Numbered from the stretch's first letter, positions 16,336 to 25,194 are shown. The stretch: DNA of 26,547 bases from Zeimonas sp964538505 (GCA_964538505.1 CAZIDY010000040.1:1-26547), one strand, 5' to 3'. Numbers and translations: made by a program. The notes: generated by a model from the sequence alone, not told the origin.

Positions 16336-18481
16336 GGGACGGCTCGGCGACGGAGGCCTCGACCATCCCATTGTGTCGCAGCAACGCGTCCATCTCGGGG
16401 TCGCGTCCCCTGAACGCCCGGAACGAGTCGATGGCCGGTCGACTGCCGCCCACGGAGAGGATCTCGTCGAGGAAACGTCGTCCGGTGCGCGCGACGCTCG
16501 CTGCCGGATCGGGTTCGACCATCGCTTCCTCGAACGCCGCGTAGGCGTCGGCCGACAGCACCTCGGCCCACTTGTAGCTGTAGTAGCCGGCCGAATAGCC
16601 GCCCGCGAAGATGTGCGAGAAGCTGTTCTGGAAGCGGTTCCATGCGGGCGGTGCGATCACCGCGACCTCGTCGCGGACTTCGTCGAGCACCTGCTGCACC
16701 GATTGCCTGCCGCCCGGCACGTATTCGCTGTGCAGGCGCATGTCGAACAGCGCGAACTCGATCTGGCGCAGCGTCATCATCCCGCTCTGGAAGTTCTTCG
16801 CCGCGAGCATCCGCTCGAACAGCGCCTTCGGGATCGATTCGCCAGTGTCGACGTGCGCGCTCATCGATTCGACGATGTCCCATTCCCAGCAGAAGTTCTC
16901 CAGGAACTGGCTGGGCAGCTCGACCGCGTCCCACTCGACGCCGCTGATGCCCGAGACGCCGAGGTCGTCGATGCGCGTGAGCAGATGGTGCAGCCCGTGG
17001 CCGAACTCGTGGAAGAGCGTGGTGACGTCGTCGTGCGTGAGCAGCGCCGGGCGCGCACCGACCGGCGGCTGGAAGTTGCAGGTGAGGTAGGCGACCGGCG
17101 TCTGCAGCGACGTGTCGCGCCGGCGGCGCGAGCGCGCGTCGTCCATCCACGCACCGGGACGCTTCGAGTCGCGCGCGTACAGGTCGATGTAGAACTGCCC
17201 GATCAGCGTGCCGTCGCGCTCGACACGGAAGAAGCGCACGTCGGGATGCCACACCGGCGCGTCGTCGGGTGAGATGCGCACCGAGAACAGCCGCTCGACG
17301 AGGCGGAACAGGCCGTCGAGCACGCGCGGCAGCTGGAAGTACTGCTTGACCTCGCGATCGGAGAAGGCGTAGCGCATCTCCTTGAGCTTTTCGCTCACGT
17401 ACGAGAGATCCCAGGCCTGCGGGTCGGGCAGCGAAAGATCGCGTGCGGCGAACTCGCGCAACGCGTCGAGGTCGCGCAGCGCGAAGGGGCGGGCACGTGC
17501 GGCCAGCTCGCGCAGGAAATGCTTCACTTCGTCGGGCGACTCGGCCATCTTCGGCACCAGCGATACCTCGGCGAAGTTGGCGTAGCCGAGCAGCTTCGAC
17601 TCCTCGGCGCGCAGCGCGAGCAGCTCGTCGATGATCGGCCCGTTGTCGAGCGTGAGTGCGCGATCGCCGGCAGGCGCCATGGCACCCTTCGACGCGCGCG
17701 TCGTGTACGCGCGATACATCTCCTCGCGCAGCCGGCGGTCGTGCGCGTACTGCATCACCGGGAAATACGACGGGAACTGCAGCGTGAATTTCCAGCCTTC
17801 GATGCCGTCGCGCTGCGCCGCTTCGCGCGCGGCCTCGCGCGCGTCGTCGGGAAGCCCCTCGAGCTGCGCCTCGTCGGTGACGATCTTCGCGTATGCGTTG
17901 GTTGCGTCGAGCACGTTCTCGGAGAACTTCTGCGCGAGCGCCGCCTGGCGCTGCTGGATCTCGGCGTAGCGCTCACGCGCCGGCGAGACGAGCTCGGCGC
18001 CGCCGAGGCGGAAATCGCGCAGCGCGTTCTCGACGATTCGCTTGCGGGGAGCCGGGAGCGATTCGAATTCGGCCGACGTCGCGTAGTTCTTGTAGCGCTC
18101 GAACAGTGCGTGATCCTGGCCCAGCTCGGTCCAGAGCTCGGTGATCTTCGGCAGGTTCGCGTTGTAGGCCTCGCGCAGCGCGGGCGTGTCGGCGACCGAG
18201 TTCAGGTGCCCGACCATGCCCCACGCGCGCCCGAGGCGCTCGGTGGCGTCCTCGAGCGGCTCGACGAAATCGTCCCAGGCGAGCGGCGTTGCAGGATCGG
18301 TGACGCGCTTCAGCGTGGCGCGTGCCTCGGCGATCAGCCGGTCGATCGCGGGCGCGACCTGCTCGGGTGAGAAGTCGGCGAATCGCGGAAGGCCGGAGAA
18401 ATCGAGCAACGCGTTCGACGCGGTTGTGGACAACGCGTTCGACGCGTTGGTCGTGCGCTCGGGAATGCGGTCGGCGGACAT
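16310..18481 (-). CDS. prlC: M3-family oligopeptidase A
   Basis: Oligopeptidase A is a cytoplasmic zinc metallopeptidase that degrades short peptides, including cleaved signal peptides. The 723-residue product has the zinc-binding HEFGH motif (His491, Glu492, His495) in TLFHEFGHGLHHLLT and the third-ligand block GVEWDAVELPSQFLENF. The C-terminal segment YSYKWAEVLSADAYAAFEE is also typical. The frame is open to 18505, but that would need a TTG start. ATG 18481 is preferred because the GGAGGA at 18500-18495 lies upstream of it, although 13 bases is a long spacing. The N-terminus contains a near-duplicated Asn-Ala-Leu segment. It lies 40 bp downstream of folD on the same strand, a pairing common in betaproteobacteria. 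Confidence 0.95.
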   Translation of the reverse strand: MSADRIPERTTNASNALSTTASNALLDFSGLPRFADFSPEQVAPAIDRLIAEARATLKRVTDPATPLAWDDFVEPLEDATERLGRAWGMVGHLNSVADTPALREAYNANLPKITELWTELGQDHALFERYKNYATSAEFESLPAPRKRIVENALRDFRLGGAELVSPARERYAEIQQRQAALAQKFSENVLDATNAYAKIVTDEAQLEGLPDDAREAAREAAQRDGIEGWKFTLQFPSYFPVMQYAHDRRLREEMYRAYTTRASKGAMAPAGDRALTLDNGPIIDELLALRAEESKLLGYANFAEVSLVPKMAESPDEVKHFLRELAARARPFALRDLDALREFAARDLSLPDPQAWDLSYVSEKLKEMRYAFSDREVKQYFQLPRVLDGLFRLVERLFSVRISPDDAPVWHPDVRFFRVERDGTLIGQFYIDLYARDSKRPGAWMDDARSRRRRDTSLQTPVAYLTCNFQPPVGARPALLTHDDVTTLFHEFGHGLHHLLTRIDDLGVSGISGVEWDAVELPSQFLENFCWEWDIVESMSAHVDTGESIPKALFERMLAAKNFQSGMMTLRQIEFALFDMRLHSEYVPGGRQSVQQVLDEVRDEVAVIAPPAWNRFQNSFSHIFAGGYSAGYYSYKWAEVLSADAYAAFEEAMVEPDPAASVARTGRRFLDEILSVGGSRPAIDSFRAFRGRDPEMDALLRHNGMVEASVAEPSHARSSQPS

Positions 18482-18521
18482 CGTGTTTCTTTCGTCCTCC
18501 TGCAACGGGGTTCTTGCTGCT

Positions 18522-19391
18522 TCAGGCGCGCGGCTGTGAGCTCGACTGCTTGCGCTCCGCCGCCTCGATCGTATTCACCAGCAGCATCGCGCGTGTCATC
18601 GGACCGACGCCGCCCGGCACCGGCGTGATCCACGACGCGACGCGGCTCGCCGACTCGAAGTCGACGTCGCCGCACAGCTTGCCGCTCGCGTCGCGGTTCA
18701 TGCCGACGTCGATGACGATCGCGCCCGGCTTGATCATGTCGGCGTCGATCATGCGCGCGCGACCCACCGCCGCGACGAGCACGTCGGCGCGCCGGGTATG
18801 CGCGGCGAGATCGCGCGTCCTGCTGTGACAGATGGTGACGGTGGCGTCGGACTGCAAGAGCAACAGCGCCTGCGGCTTGCCGACGATGTTGCTGCGGCCG
18901 ACGACGACGGCCTCGGCACCGCGCAGCTGCGCGCCCGCGTGCTCGAGCAAGCGCATCACGCCGTAGGGGGTGCAGGGCAGGAAGCCGCGCTGGCCGGTCA
19001 TCAGCGCGCCTGCGCTGGCGACGTGGAAGCCGTCTACGTCCTTGGCCGGGGAGATCGTCTCGATGACGGTGAACGGATCGATCTGCGGCGGCAGCGGAAG
19101 CTGAACGAGAATGCCGTCGATCGAGTCGTCGTCGTTGAGCGCGCGGATGCGCTCGAGCAGCGCTTTCTGCGTGGTTTCGGCGGGCAGGCGGTCGAGCGTC
19201 GAGCGGATGCCGGCTTCCTCGCAGTCTTTCACCTTGTGGCGAACGTAGATCGCCGAGCCCGGGTCGTCGCCGACGAGGATCACCGCGAGGCCGGGTGCGC
19301 GCCCGCCGGCGGCGAGCTTCGCAACGCGTTGCGCCACGTCGGCGCGGATCGATTTCGCCAATGCGGCGCCGTCGAGGATCTTTGCGCTCAT
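18522..19391 (-). CDS. folD: Methylenetetrahydrofolate dehydrogenase/cyclohydrolase
   Basis: FolD is bifunctional: it oxidises 5,10-methylene-THF with NADP+ and hydrolyses methenyl-THF to 10-formyl-THF for one-carbon metabolism. The 289-residue length is normal. Visible family blocks are VGDDPGSAIYVRHKVKDCEE with the catalytic lysine, DGILVQLPLPPQID, PAKDVDGFH, the cofactor-site GRSNIVGKPQALLLL, and the C-terminal PVPGGVGPMTRAML. The ATG at 19391 has no good Shine-Dalgarno nearby; the closest purine-rich tract (GGGGGGAG) is about 24 bases upstream, inside a potential hairpin. prlC follows on the same strand and may be co-transcribed. Confidence 0.97.
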   Translation of the reverse strand: MSAKILDGAALAKSIRADVAQRVAKLAAGGRAPGLAVILVGDDPGSAIYVRHKVKDCEEAGIRSTLDRLPAETTQKALLERIRALNDDDSIDGILVQLPLPPQIDPFTVIETISPAKDVDGFHVASAGALMTGQRGFLPCTPYGVMRLLEHAGAQLRGAEAVVVGRSNIVGKPQALLLLQSDATVTICHSRTRDLAAHTRRADVLVAAVGRARMIDADMIKPGAIVIDVGMNRDASGKLCGDVDFESASRVASWITPVPGGVGPMTRAMLLVNTIEAAERKQSSSQPRA

Positions 19392-19395
19392 GTTC

Positions 19396-19435
19396 GGGGA
19401 GGTTTTCTGTTGACACTCCCCCCGAGAAAGGGGGG
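19396..19435 (-). promoter_or_regulatory. Two mutually exclusive hairpins in the folD leader
   Basis: Just upstream of folD, CCCCCC (19418-19423) can pair with GGGGGG (19430-19435) across a six-base loop. Alternatively, CTCCCC (19416-19421) can pair with GGGGAG (19396-19401) across 14 bases. The two structures share one strand and cannot form together. This could be a leader switch or simply a G/C-run effect. No known riboswitch was recognised. Confidence 0.4.
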
Positions 19436-19573
19436 TGGCGTCCCGTAGGGGATTCGCGAAGAACGGCCTGCAAACCCTTGATGGACAAGGCTCTCACGCC
19501 TTGCCACACCGCCACCACACGCGAAAAGTGTAGCGGCTAGGGTCCCAAGGCGGCAAGTTTGTGTAGCACCGGT

Positions 19574-19591
19574 CTGTGACCGAAGTCACAG
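19574..19591 (-). terminator. cUUCGg hairpin downstream of the trypsin-like protease gene
   Basis: CTGTGAC and GTCACAG form a perfect 7-bp stem. On the minus strand the loop reads TTCG closed by C-G, a very stable tetraloop. It lies about 30 bases after the stop codon of the leftward protease gene. No T-tract follows, so it may be a processed or Rho-assisted 3' end. The rest of 19392-19622 holds no gene. Confidence 0.4.
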
Positions 19592-19622
19592 CCCGGCGTA
19601 TCGCTGCGGCCCTCGCGGGCTG

Positions 19623-20861
19623 TCAGCGCGCAGCGTACTGGTCGTAGCGCTCGAAGCGGCTCGCTTCGAGAACGCCCCTCTTGTGGTGTCCCACGAGGTC
19701 CCACTTGCCGTCGAAGTCCACGTCGTGGAAGGAGAGTATCCAGTTCATCTCCCGGTCGTCGCTCACGTACATGACGTCCAGTTCTCCATCCCCGTTCTTG
19801 TCGACCACGGCGACCAGCGGCTTGCTCGTATCGACGGGGTACCGCAACTCTACGTCGACCTTGCCGTCGCAGTTCGCGTCGATGCCGACGCGGTGATACT
19901 TGTTCGCGTCATCCAAGCCCGCGTACAACCGCTTGGCTTCGCAGTCCCCGGAGGCGGCGCGGGCCTGCTTTGAAGGCGCCGCTGCGGCCATGCGGTCCGA
20001 CTTGGAGCTGAGGAAGCGGCGAATCTCATCGACCGACACGGCGAAATTCAGCGCTTCGCCCTGAGACTTGAAGCTGTTGACACCGACCATGCGCCCGTCG
20101 CCACCCAGCAATGGGCCGCCAGAGTTCCCCGGATTGATGGGCGTCTGGGTCTGGATGACGCTGGCCTTGTGCGCCTTCTCCGATTCGGTCATCCACTGAT
20201 AGTCGCGCCGCAGTTGTGAGATAACCCCCATCGTATAGGTCCAAGATTCCCCGGTCGGGTGGCCAATCGCATGCACGTCTGCGCCGACAACGACTTCGGA
20301 CATGTCGCCCAACTCAATCGGCACGACCCCGGAAGGAACCGACTCCACGCGCAGCAGCGCCAGGTCACTCACCTCGTCGATGCGCACGACTCTCGCTCGT
20401 CTCAAGTCTTTCGATGTAATGCGACTCCCCTCCTGGGCGGGTTTAAACACCACCCCCACGTCTCGATAGCCGGCGACGACGTGCCAGTTGGTCAGAATGT
20501 CACCGCGGCTATTCAGCAACGAACCGGACCCGATTCCGTTGTCCGTGAGCACCAACACGACCGCGGGCGATGCCTGCCGATAAATTTTAATGGACGCTGC
20601 ACCGCGCAGAACACGGGACGATTCCGGCGATATGCGCATCAGCACGTCGTTTCCGTGTTTCAGCGGCAGGTCGTCATGCAAGAAAGCGCCCGCCTCAGAC
20701 ACCTTGACCTTCGAAGCGAAGTCCGACGACGATGAAGACGGCTGTACCGACACGCCCATCGGCGAGACGACCGGCGCATCCATCGAAGCGTTCTGAGCAG
20801 CGGCCGCACCGAAAAGGAAAACTGCGCCGAAAATAAGACCCACCCGAACGAAGTGCCGCAT
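19623..20861 (-). CDS. Exported trypsin-like protease with calcium-loop repeats
   Basis: This 412-residue secreted serine protease has a signal peptide (about residues 1-23, ending AAAAQ). Its S1/HtrA-like catalytic domain has a complete triad: His127 in ILTNWHVVAG, Asp166 in VSDLALLRV and Ser247 in NPGNSGGPLL. No PDZ domain follows. The C-terminus has three DxN/DxDGxxD loops starting at Asp328, Asp354 and Asp380, exactly 26 residues apart, each flanked by short beta-like segments. Such loops usually bind calcium. I chose ATG 20861 because AAAGGGGA precedes it and the signal peptide starts there; a start at 20909 adds a charged extension and overlaps the next gene. It is divergent from a CHAT protein. 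Substrate unknown. Confidence 0.85.
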   Translation of the reverse strand: MRHFVRVGLIFGAVFLFGAAAAQNASMDAPVVSPMGVSVQPSSSSSDFASKVKVSEAGAFLHDDLPLKHGNDVLMRISPESSRVLRGAASIKIYRQASPAVVLVLTDNGIGSGSLLNSRGDILTNWHVVAGYRDVGVVFKPAQEGSRITSKDLRRARVVRIDEVSDLALLRVESVPSGVVPIELGDMSEVVVGADVHAIGHPTGESWTYTMGVISQLRRDYQWMTESEKAHKASVIQTQTPINPGNSGGPLLGGDGRMVGVNSFKSQGEALNFAVSVDEIRRFLSSKSDRMAAAAPSKQARAASGDCEAKRLYAGLDDANKYHRVGIDANCDGKVDVELRYPVDTSKPLVAVVDKNGDGELDVMYVSDDREMNWILSFHDVDFDGKWDLVGHHKRGVLEASRFERYDQYAAR

Positions 20862-20892
20862 CTCGAATCCCCTTTCCCAAAGTCGTTCTTCT

Positions 20893-23800
20893 ATGGCGTT
20901 TGAGCGCATCCGCTACTTCTGGCTCGGCTGGACGATTCTAGCGTCGATATTCGCCCTTGACACTTCGTACGCCACTGCAACGGAGCGTCCGGAATGGGCG
21001 GACCCTATGTCGCGATTCGAAGCCGCAATGTACGCAGGTCGCGCGGACGAGGCGCTGGCTCAACTGCCAACCCTTCAGACTGCCGCGTCTACTGCGCCCC
21101 CGCGGGAACAACTGCATGTGTCGCGCCGTGTCTTTGACCTGTGCAGTTTGGCGTTCCAGGGAGCGTGTGCAACCGAAGCGTTTCGACAGTTCTCGCAGTT
21201 ACATAAGGAACTGGCAGCGGAGAATTCACAAAGCCAGAATCCGCGCCTGCTCGCCGGCGATGCTATCGAGCGAGTCACGAGAACGCTCCTATACGGCGCG
21301 GACAAGAAGACGCTAGGAGAAGCTCTCGCATTGCTCGAGCGCGCAACCGCTGCGGCAGCCGACTCCTGGGACTTCGTACGCGCAAACCTCACGCTCGCGC
21401 AAGGCTACGCGGAGCTCGAACATTCCGAGAAGTCAGCGCGATACCTGCGGCGCGCCTGGCTCTATTTCCTGAGCGACCGAGGCATGAGTGCAGAAGAGTT
21501 TGTCGTGCACATGCCGAGCTTCATTGCGCTGTTTCGAAGGACCGGACAGCTGGAGCGTGCGCGCGCAGCACTGTTCATCGCCGACACAGCCGTCGGCCGC
21601 TTCGCCCACCGGCATCTCTACGCTGGCGTGCCGTTGCTGCAAGCCAGAATCGGCATCTACACCGACGGCGGAAACCTGCAGGCGGCTCTCCATCAGGTCG
21701 AGGTCGCCCGGGTCATCCTGGCACGGCTCACCTTCCCTCAGTGGTTGAAGAGGCACTACGACATCGCGCTAACCACGGAGCATGCGCTGCTGTGCGGCCT
21801 GCACGACGTCAGCCAGTGTCGGCCCGATATCATGCCTCGGTTGAAAGAACTGTTCGACGCACGTGACGCGAAGGACGTGCCGCTGACGGTCGAGCAGAAG
21901 CGCGCACTCGCATTGAGTCTCGCCTTCCACGCGGTGATTCGCCAGACTCCCTTGCACCCCGGCGTGCGCGAGGCGCTCTACAAGGAAGACGCAACGCCGG
22001 CGGTCGCGACGCCGAGCGAAGCGGAGGTCGCGAGCGCTGCCGGCCGCGCCTTTGTTGCCATGGCCGAGAACGCGCCCGACCGGAAGGAACGCGCTATCGC
22101 CGCGGCCGAGCTCGAAGTCCAGAGGACGCGAGCGCGCATAGTCGAGAACCCGTTCGAAGCCATCAGTCTTCCTGCGTACTCGTTGGTTGTACTGCAGATG
22201 GGGGCAGGCGCTCTCGCCCAGTCCGAGTCCCTTACCGAGCCTCAGCAATCGCTCCTGCTGACAATAGCGGACCTTCTCAAGCAATCGCCGCGGTCAGTCG
22301 AATCGCGCTATCTGCACCTGCTCGCGAGCATGCCAAACGAAGAGATGGCAGCTTCTCTGCAGGCCCTTCATCGCCTCGAGCAACGATTGTTCGCACTCGA
22401 GAAGGAGCAGCTGCGCTCGCTTGTCGAGTTGGCTGAGGGCAAGTCCAGCGACGAAGGGAAGTTCGATGGCGCTGCCTGGCTACGATTCGATGAGTTGGAC
22501 CGCGCCATCCTTGGGCATCGAGAAGCAATTTCTCTTGCCCGAGCCGCGGCACCTGGTTCACTCAACCAACTGGCGGAGTTGAAATCGAGCTTGAACCCGG
22601 ATGAGGTCTACGTTTCGCCGGTCGGTGTATTCGGGCGCGTGCTTCGGATATGCATCGACAAAGCACGCTTTTCGGCGGTAATCGAGCCGTACGATGCCAA
22701 GCGGCTTCTGCTTGCGCAGAAATTGGTCCGGTCGTCATTGACCAACCCCGTCGCCGGCACGGCCACTGACGCGGTTTTCCCTGTCGCAGAAGCTCGGTAC
22801 CTCTCCTCTGTGATTCTGGGTCAGGACGACCTATGCCTCGGCAAACACCGAAACGTCGTTTTCTCGCTTGACGCGTCGACGATTTCCCTGCCGATGGGGG
22901 TTCTCCTCGACCCCGCGGGTCCAGCAGTGTTGGCGGGCAGCGGACTTGGGGCTGTTCCTTGGCTCGGACTCACAAGGAATATCGCGACCGTCACCGATAC
23001 GGCGCAATTGCTCTCCACTCGGCGGCTGCGTGGCCCCTCCAACCTTTCTCGCTCGTTCTTGGGCATCGGCGACCCCACCCTCACCAGTGCAATAGCTAGC
23101 GGAAACGATGCTGTAGGCAACGTTCTGCGAGGCGTCAGGCGCAACGGAATCAACCTCGATGCGCTGGACGAACTCCCCGATACGGCGGACGAACTCCGCT
23201 CGCTCGCAAGCGCCTTCGGCCCGAGTTCGCGAGTAATGTTGCGGGAAAAGGCAAGCGAGTTGGCGCTTCGCCGTCTTGTGCTCGCCGACTATCGCGTCCT
23301 CAGCTTCGCCACCCACGGGCTGGTACGAGAAGAGGTCGAGGGACTTTCGGAGCCGGCTCTCGTACTGACACCGCGCAATCCTCACTCTGCCGTGGATGAC
23401 GGTCTCCTGACCGCTTCCGAGATTGCGCAGTTGGACATACGAGCCGAGGTCGTATTGCTCTCCGCATGCAACTCGGCAAGCTTTGACCTGCAGCTCTTTG
23501 GTCCTCAGGCAGCCGGTCTTTCGAGCAGCTTCTTCCTCGCCGGTGCCCGCTCGACCGTTGCGTCCCTCTGGAGCGTCGACTCGCAGGCGACGGGTCTCCT
23601 GTTTCGAGAGTTCGCATCCTTCTTCGCGCCTGGAGAGTTGAGTGTCTCGGCGGCCATGCGGCGAGCTTCGCTTGCACTAGTTCGGTCGCACCCTCGCTAT
23701 CAACATCCTAAGTACTGGGCCGCATTCGTCACCTTCGGAGATGGGCTGTATCGAGACGCAGGCCAGAAGCTTGCTACTCAACAACTGGAAGAGGTAGCGC

Positions 23801-24957
23801 TTGACGACGAAGACGCCAAGCCCGGCGAAGTGACGGGAGTACTCGCGACAGGCGACGATGAAGTACTCGTTTCTGCGATTACCCCGTCAGAGTCAATTCG
23901 CGCGACAAGTCAGCTATTCCTGCTCCGCGACAAGCGCGTGGCGTGGAAGGTTGAAGACGCCGACTATGCGTTCCTCATCCCGTCCTCCTCCCGGAAGGGC
24001 ATTCCCCCAGTCGTTTCCTGGCGCTACGAAGACGACGAGGGGACCGAAGTCGTCCTTCGACGATACGACTCGTCAGGCGAATCGCTTTCCCAGCGCAGAG
24101 TCGACTTTCCTCATACGCAACTTGTCGTTTCGGCAGCCGAACTCGAGAACGGAAACCTCGTACTCGCCGGACTCGACTTTGACGACAGACGAGAGGCAAC
24201 TCTCACACTCGCGTCCGCTAACGGTGACATCCTGAAAACGCTACGGCTCGCGGTCCCTGGAGATGCGCAACTACGTCTCGCCCGCGTCTTCCCGTCTGGA
24301 AGCGGAATTGTGGTTAGTCTGTTTCAGGAGATATCTAGGCCAAATGCGAGGCCGACCCTCTCCGCACTCGGTGCCCTTTGGCCGTGTGATACGAGCTATC
24401 GGACTGAACTCGTCTTTCTGTCCGCGCGGCTGGAAAGAGAGGGCCGCAACCAAACGTTCGCGGATATAGAGGTTTCGTCAGTAGTTCCACACCGGATGGA
24501 CCAGCACGCAGCCGCGGTCACCGCCTTCGGCAAGTGCCGGCCCTACGACACGGCCGTTGCTGGCCTTCTTCTGTTAGCACCAGGCAATGAACCTCTGCTT
24601 CGACTCGCCAGAGTGCCAGGGTTTACCAGCGAAGGGAGACTTGGACTCCTGAACCGGGATGAACTTGTGCTCGTCGGTACGGTACGTAGAGCCCTATCCG
24701 AATCGCAATCAGATGTAAGTGATTGGAAGACGACCAAGGACCTGTTTTCCACTGAACGGATTCAGCCGGGTAGAACCACAGGCGTCTTGGTTTCCCGCTT
24801 CGACTCGAAGGGAACGCTAATATCGAGTCATACCTACTTCAATGGCGGGATGACATTGATTACGACTGGCGCAGTTGCGGAGTTGGAGTTTTGGCTCGGC
24901 GGTTCCAACAACTGGACGCGCTATCTTGCGAAAGTCCCGCGCAATTCAATGCAATAG
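20893..24957 (+). CDS. Exported helical-repeat CHAT-domain protease with C-terminal beta-rich extension
   Basis: This 1354-residue protein has a signal peptide (about residues 1-29, ending YATA). Residues 35-560 are alpha-helical and resemble TPR-like repeats. A CHAT domain (caspase-like, clan CD) spans about 585-955. His808 in SFATHGL and Cys859 in LLSACNSASF match the catalytic dyad, and GARSTVASLWSVDS and PKYWAAFVTFGDG are typical CHAT segments. Residues 955-1354 form a beta-rich region with recurring hydrophobic strands such as NGNLVLAGLD and RDELVLVGTV, suggesting a beta-propeller-like fold. CHAT proteins are often proteolytic effectors gated by partners. No Shine-Dalgarno is visible. 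It starts 31 bp from the divergent trypsin-like protease, so the two probably work together. Confidence 0.87.
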   Translation: MAFERIRYFWLGWTILASIFALDTSYATATERPEWADPMSRFEAAMYAGRADEALAQLPTLQTAASTAPPREQLHVSRRVFDLCSLAFQGACATEAFRQFSQLHKELAAENSQSQNPRLLAGDAIERVTRTLLYGADKKTLGEALALLERATAAAADSWDFVRANLTLAQGYAELEHSEKSARYLRRAWLYFLSDRGMSAEEFVVHMPSFIALFRRTGQLERARAALFIADTAVGRFAHRHLYAGVPLLQARIGIYTDGGNLQAALHQVEVARVILARLTFPQWLKRHYDIALTTEHALLCGLHDVSQCRPDIMPRLKELFDARDAKDVPLTVEQKRALALSLAFHAVIRQTPLHPGVREALYKEDATPAVATPSEAEVASAAGRAFVAMAENAPDRKERAIAAAELEVQRTRARIVENPFEAISLPAYSLVVLQMGAGALAQSESLTEPQQSLLLTIADLLKQSPRSVESRYLHLLASMPNEEMAASLQALHRLEQRLFALEKEQLRSLVELAEGKSSDEGKFDGAAWLRFDELDRAILGHREAISLARAAAPGSLNQLAELKSSLNPDEVYVSPVGVFGRVLRICIDKARFSAVIEPYDAKRLLLAQKLVRSSLTNPVAGTATDAVFPVAEARYLSSVILGQDDLCLGKHRNVVFSLDASTISLPMGVLLDPAGPAVLAGSGLGAVPWLGLTRNIATVTDTAQLLSTRRLRGPSNLSRSFLGIGDPTLTSAIASGNDAVGNVLRGVRRNGINLDALDELPDTADELRSLASAFGPSSRVMLREKASELALRRLVLADYRVLSFATHGLVREEVEGLSEPALVLTPRNPHSAVDDGLLTASEIAQLDIRAEVVLLSACNSASFDLQLFGPQAAGLSSSFFLAGARSTVASLWSVDSQATGLLFREFASFFAPGELSVSAAMRRASLALVRSHPRYQHPKYWAAFVTFGDGLYRDAGQKLATQQLEEVALDDEDAKPGEVTGVLATGDDEVLVSAITPSESIRATSQLFLLRDKRVAWKVEDADYAFLIPSSSRKGIPPVVSWRYEDDEGTEVVLRRYDSSGESLSQRRVDFPHTQLVVSAAELENGNLVLAGLDFDDRREATLTLASANGDILKTLRLAVPGDAQLRLARVFPSGSGIVVSLFQEISRPNARPTLSALGALWPCDTSYRTELVFLSARLEREGRNQTFADIEVSSVVPHRMDQHAAAVTAFGKCRPYDTAVAGLLLLAPGNEPLLRLARVPGFTSEGRLGLLNRDELVLVGTVRRALSESQSDVSDWKTTKDLFSTERIQPGRTTGVLVSRFDSKGTLISSHTYFNGGMTLITTGAVAELEFWLGGSNNWTRYLAKVPRNSMQ

Positions 24958-25141
24958 AACTAGCAACGCGATAGCCTACCGCACAGGCAAACCCGCTTGC
25001 TGACGCGCAACTGCGCGGCGCCCGTTTGCGGGTCGCGCTCGCTTGCGTTGACCGCCACCCGAGAGCAGGTCCGGCGAGGGCCATGTTCTTAGTGTTGCAA
25101 CTCTAAGCCATCGCGTCGAAACCTTGAATAAACGCGGCTCT
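24958..25141. other. Intergenic segment after the CHAT gene with small hairpins
   Basis: No gene is seen. Two short hairpins, CGCGC-AACT-GCGCG (25004-25017) and CCCG-TTTG-CGGG (25021-25032), are close together 50-75 bases after the CHAT stop codon and could mark the transcript end. No T-tract follows either one. Confidence 0.35.
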
Positions 25142-25185
25142 CTATAGGAAGAGCGCCGATATTGGCGCAGCCAACCTTCCTATAG
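25142..25185 (+). promoter_or_regulatory. Nested inverted repeat abutting the ribosome-binding site
   Basis: CTATAGGAAG (25142-25151) and CTTCCTATAG (25176-25185) are perfect 10-bp inverted repeats. Inside them GCGCC (25153-25157) and GGCGC (25164-25168) form a second 5-bp stem with a six-base loop, leaving a seven-base bulge on the right. The right arm runs into the AGGA ribosome-binding site (25184-25187) of the gene starting at 25195. It could be an operator or an RNA structure limiting translation. Confidence 0.6.
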
Positions 25186-25194
25186 GACCCAATC

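Noticed and set aside
20862..20909. Longer protease start at ATG 20909
   Set aside because: It adds a charged 16-residue extension before the signal peptide and overlaps the CHAT start; ATG 20861 has the better ribosome-binding site.
20957..20962. Perfect TTGACA -35 hexamer
   Set aside because: It lies inside the CHAT coding sequence and has no -10 at suitable distance downstream.
20893..24957. CHAT protein as part of a type III-E CRISPR (gRAMP/Craspase) system
   Set aside because: No CRISPR array, Cas7-11-like or other cas gene is present, and the protein has a signal peptide.
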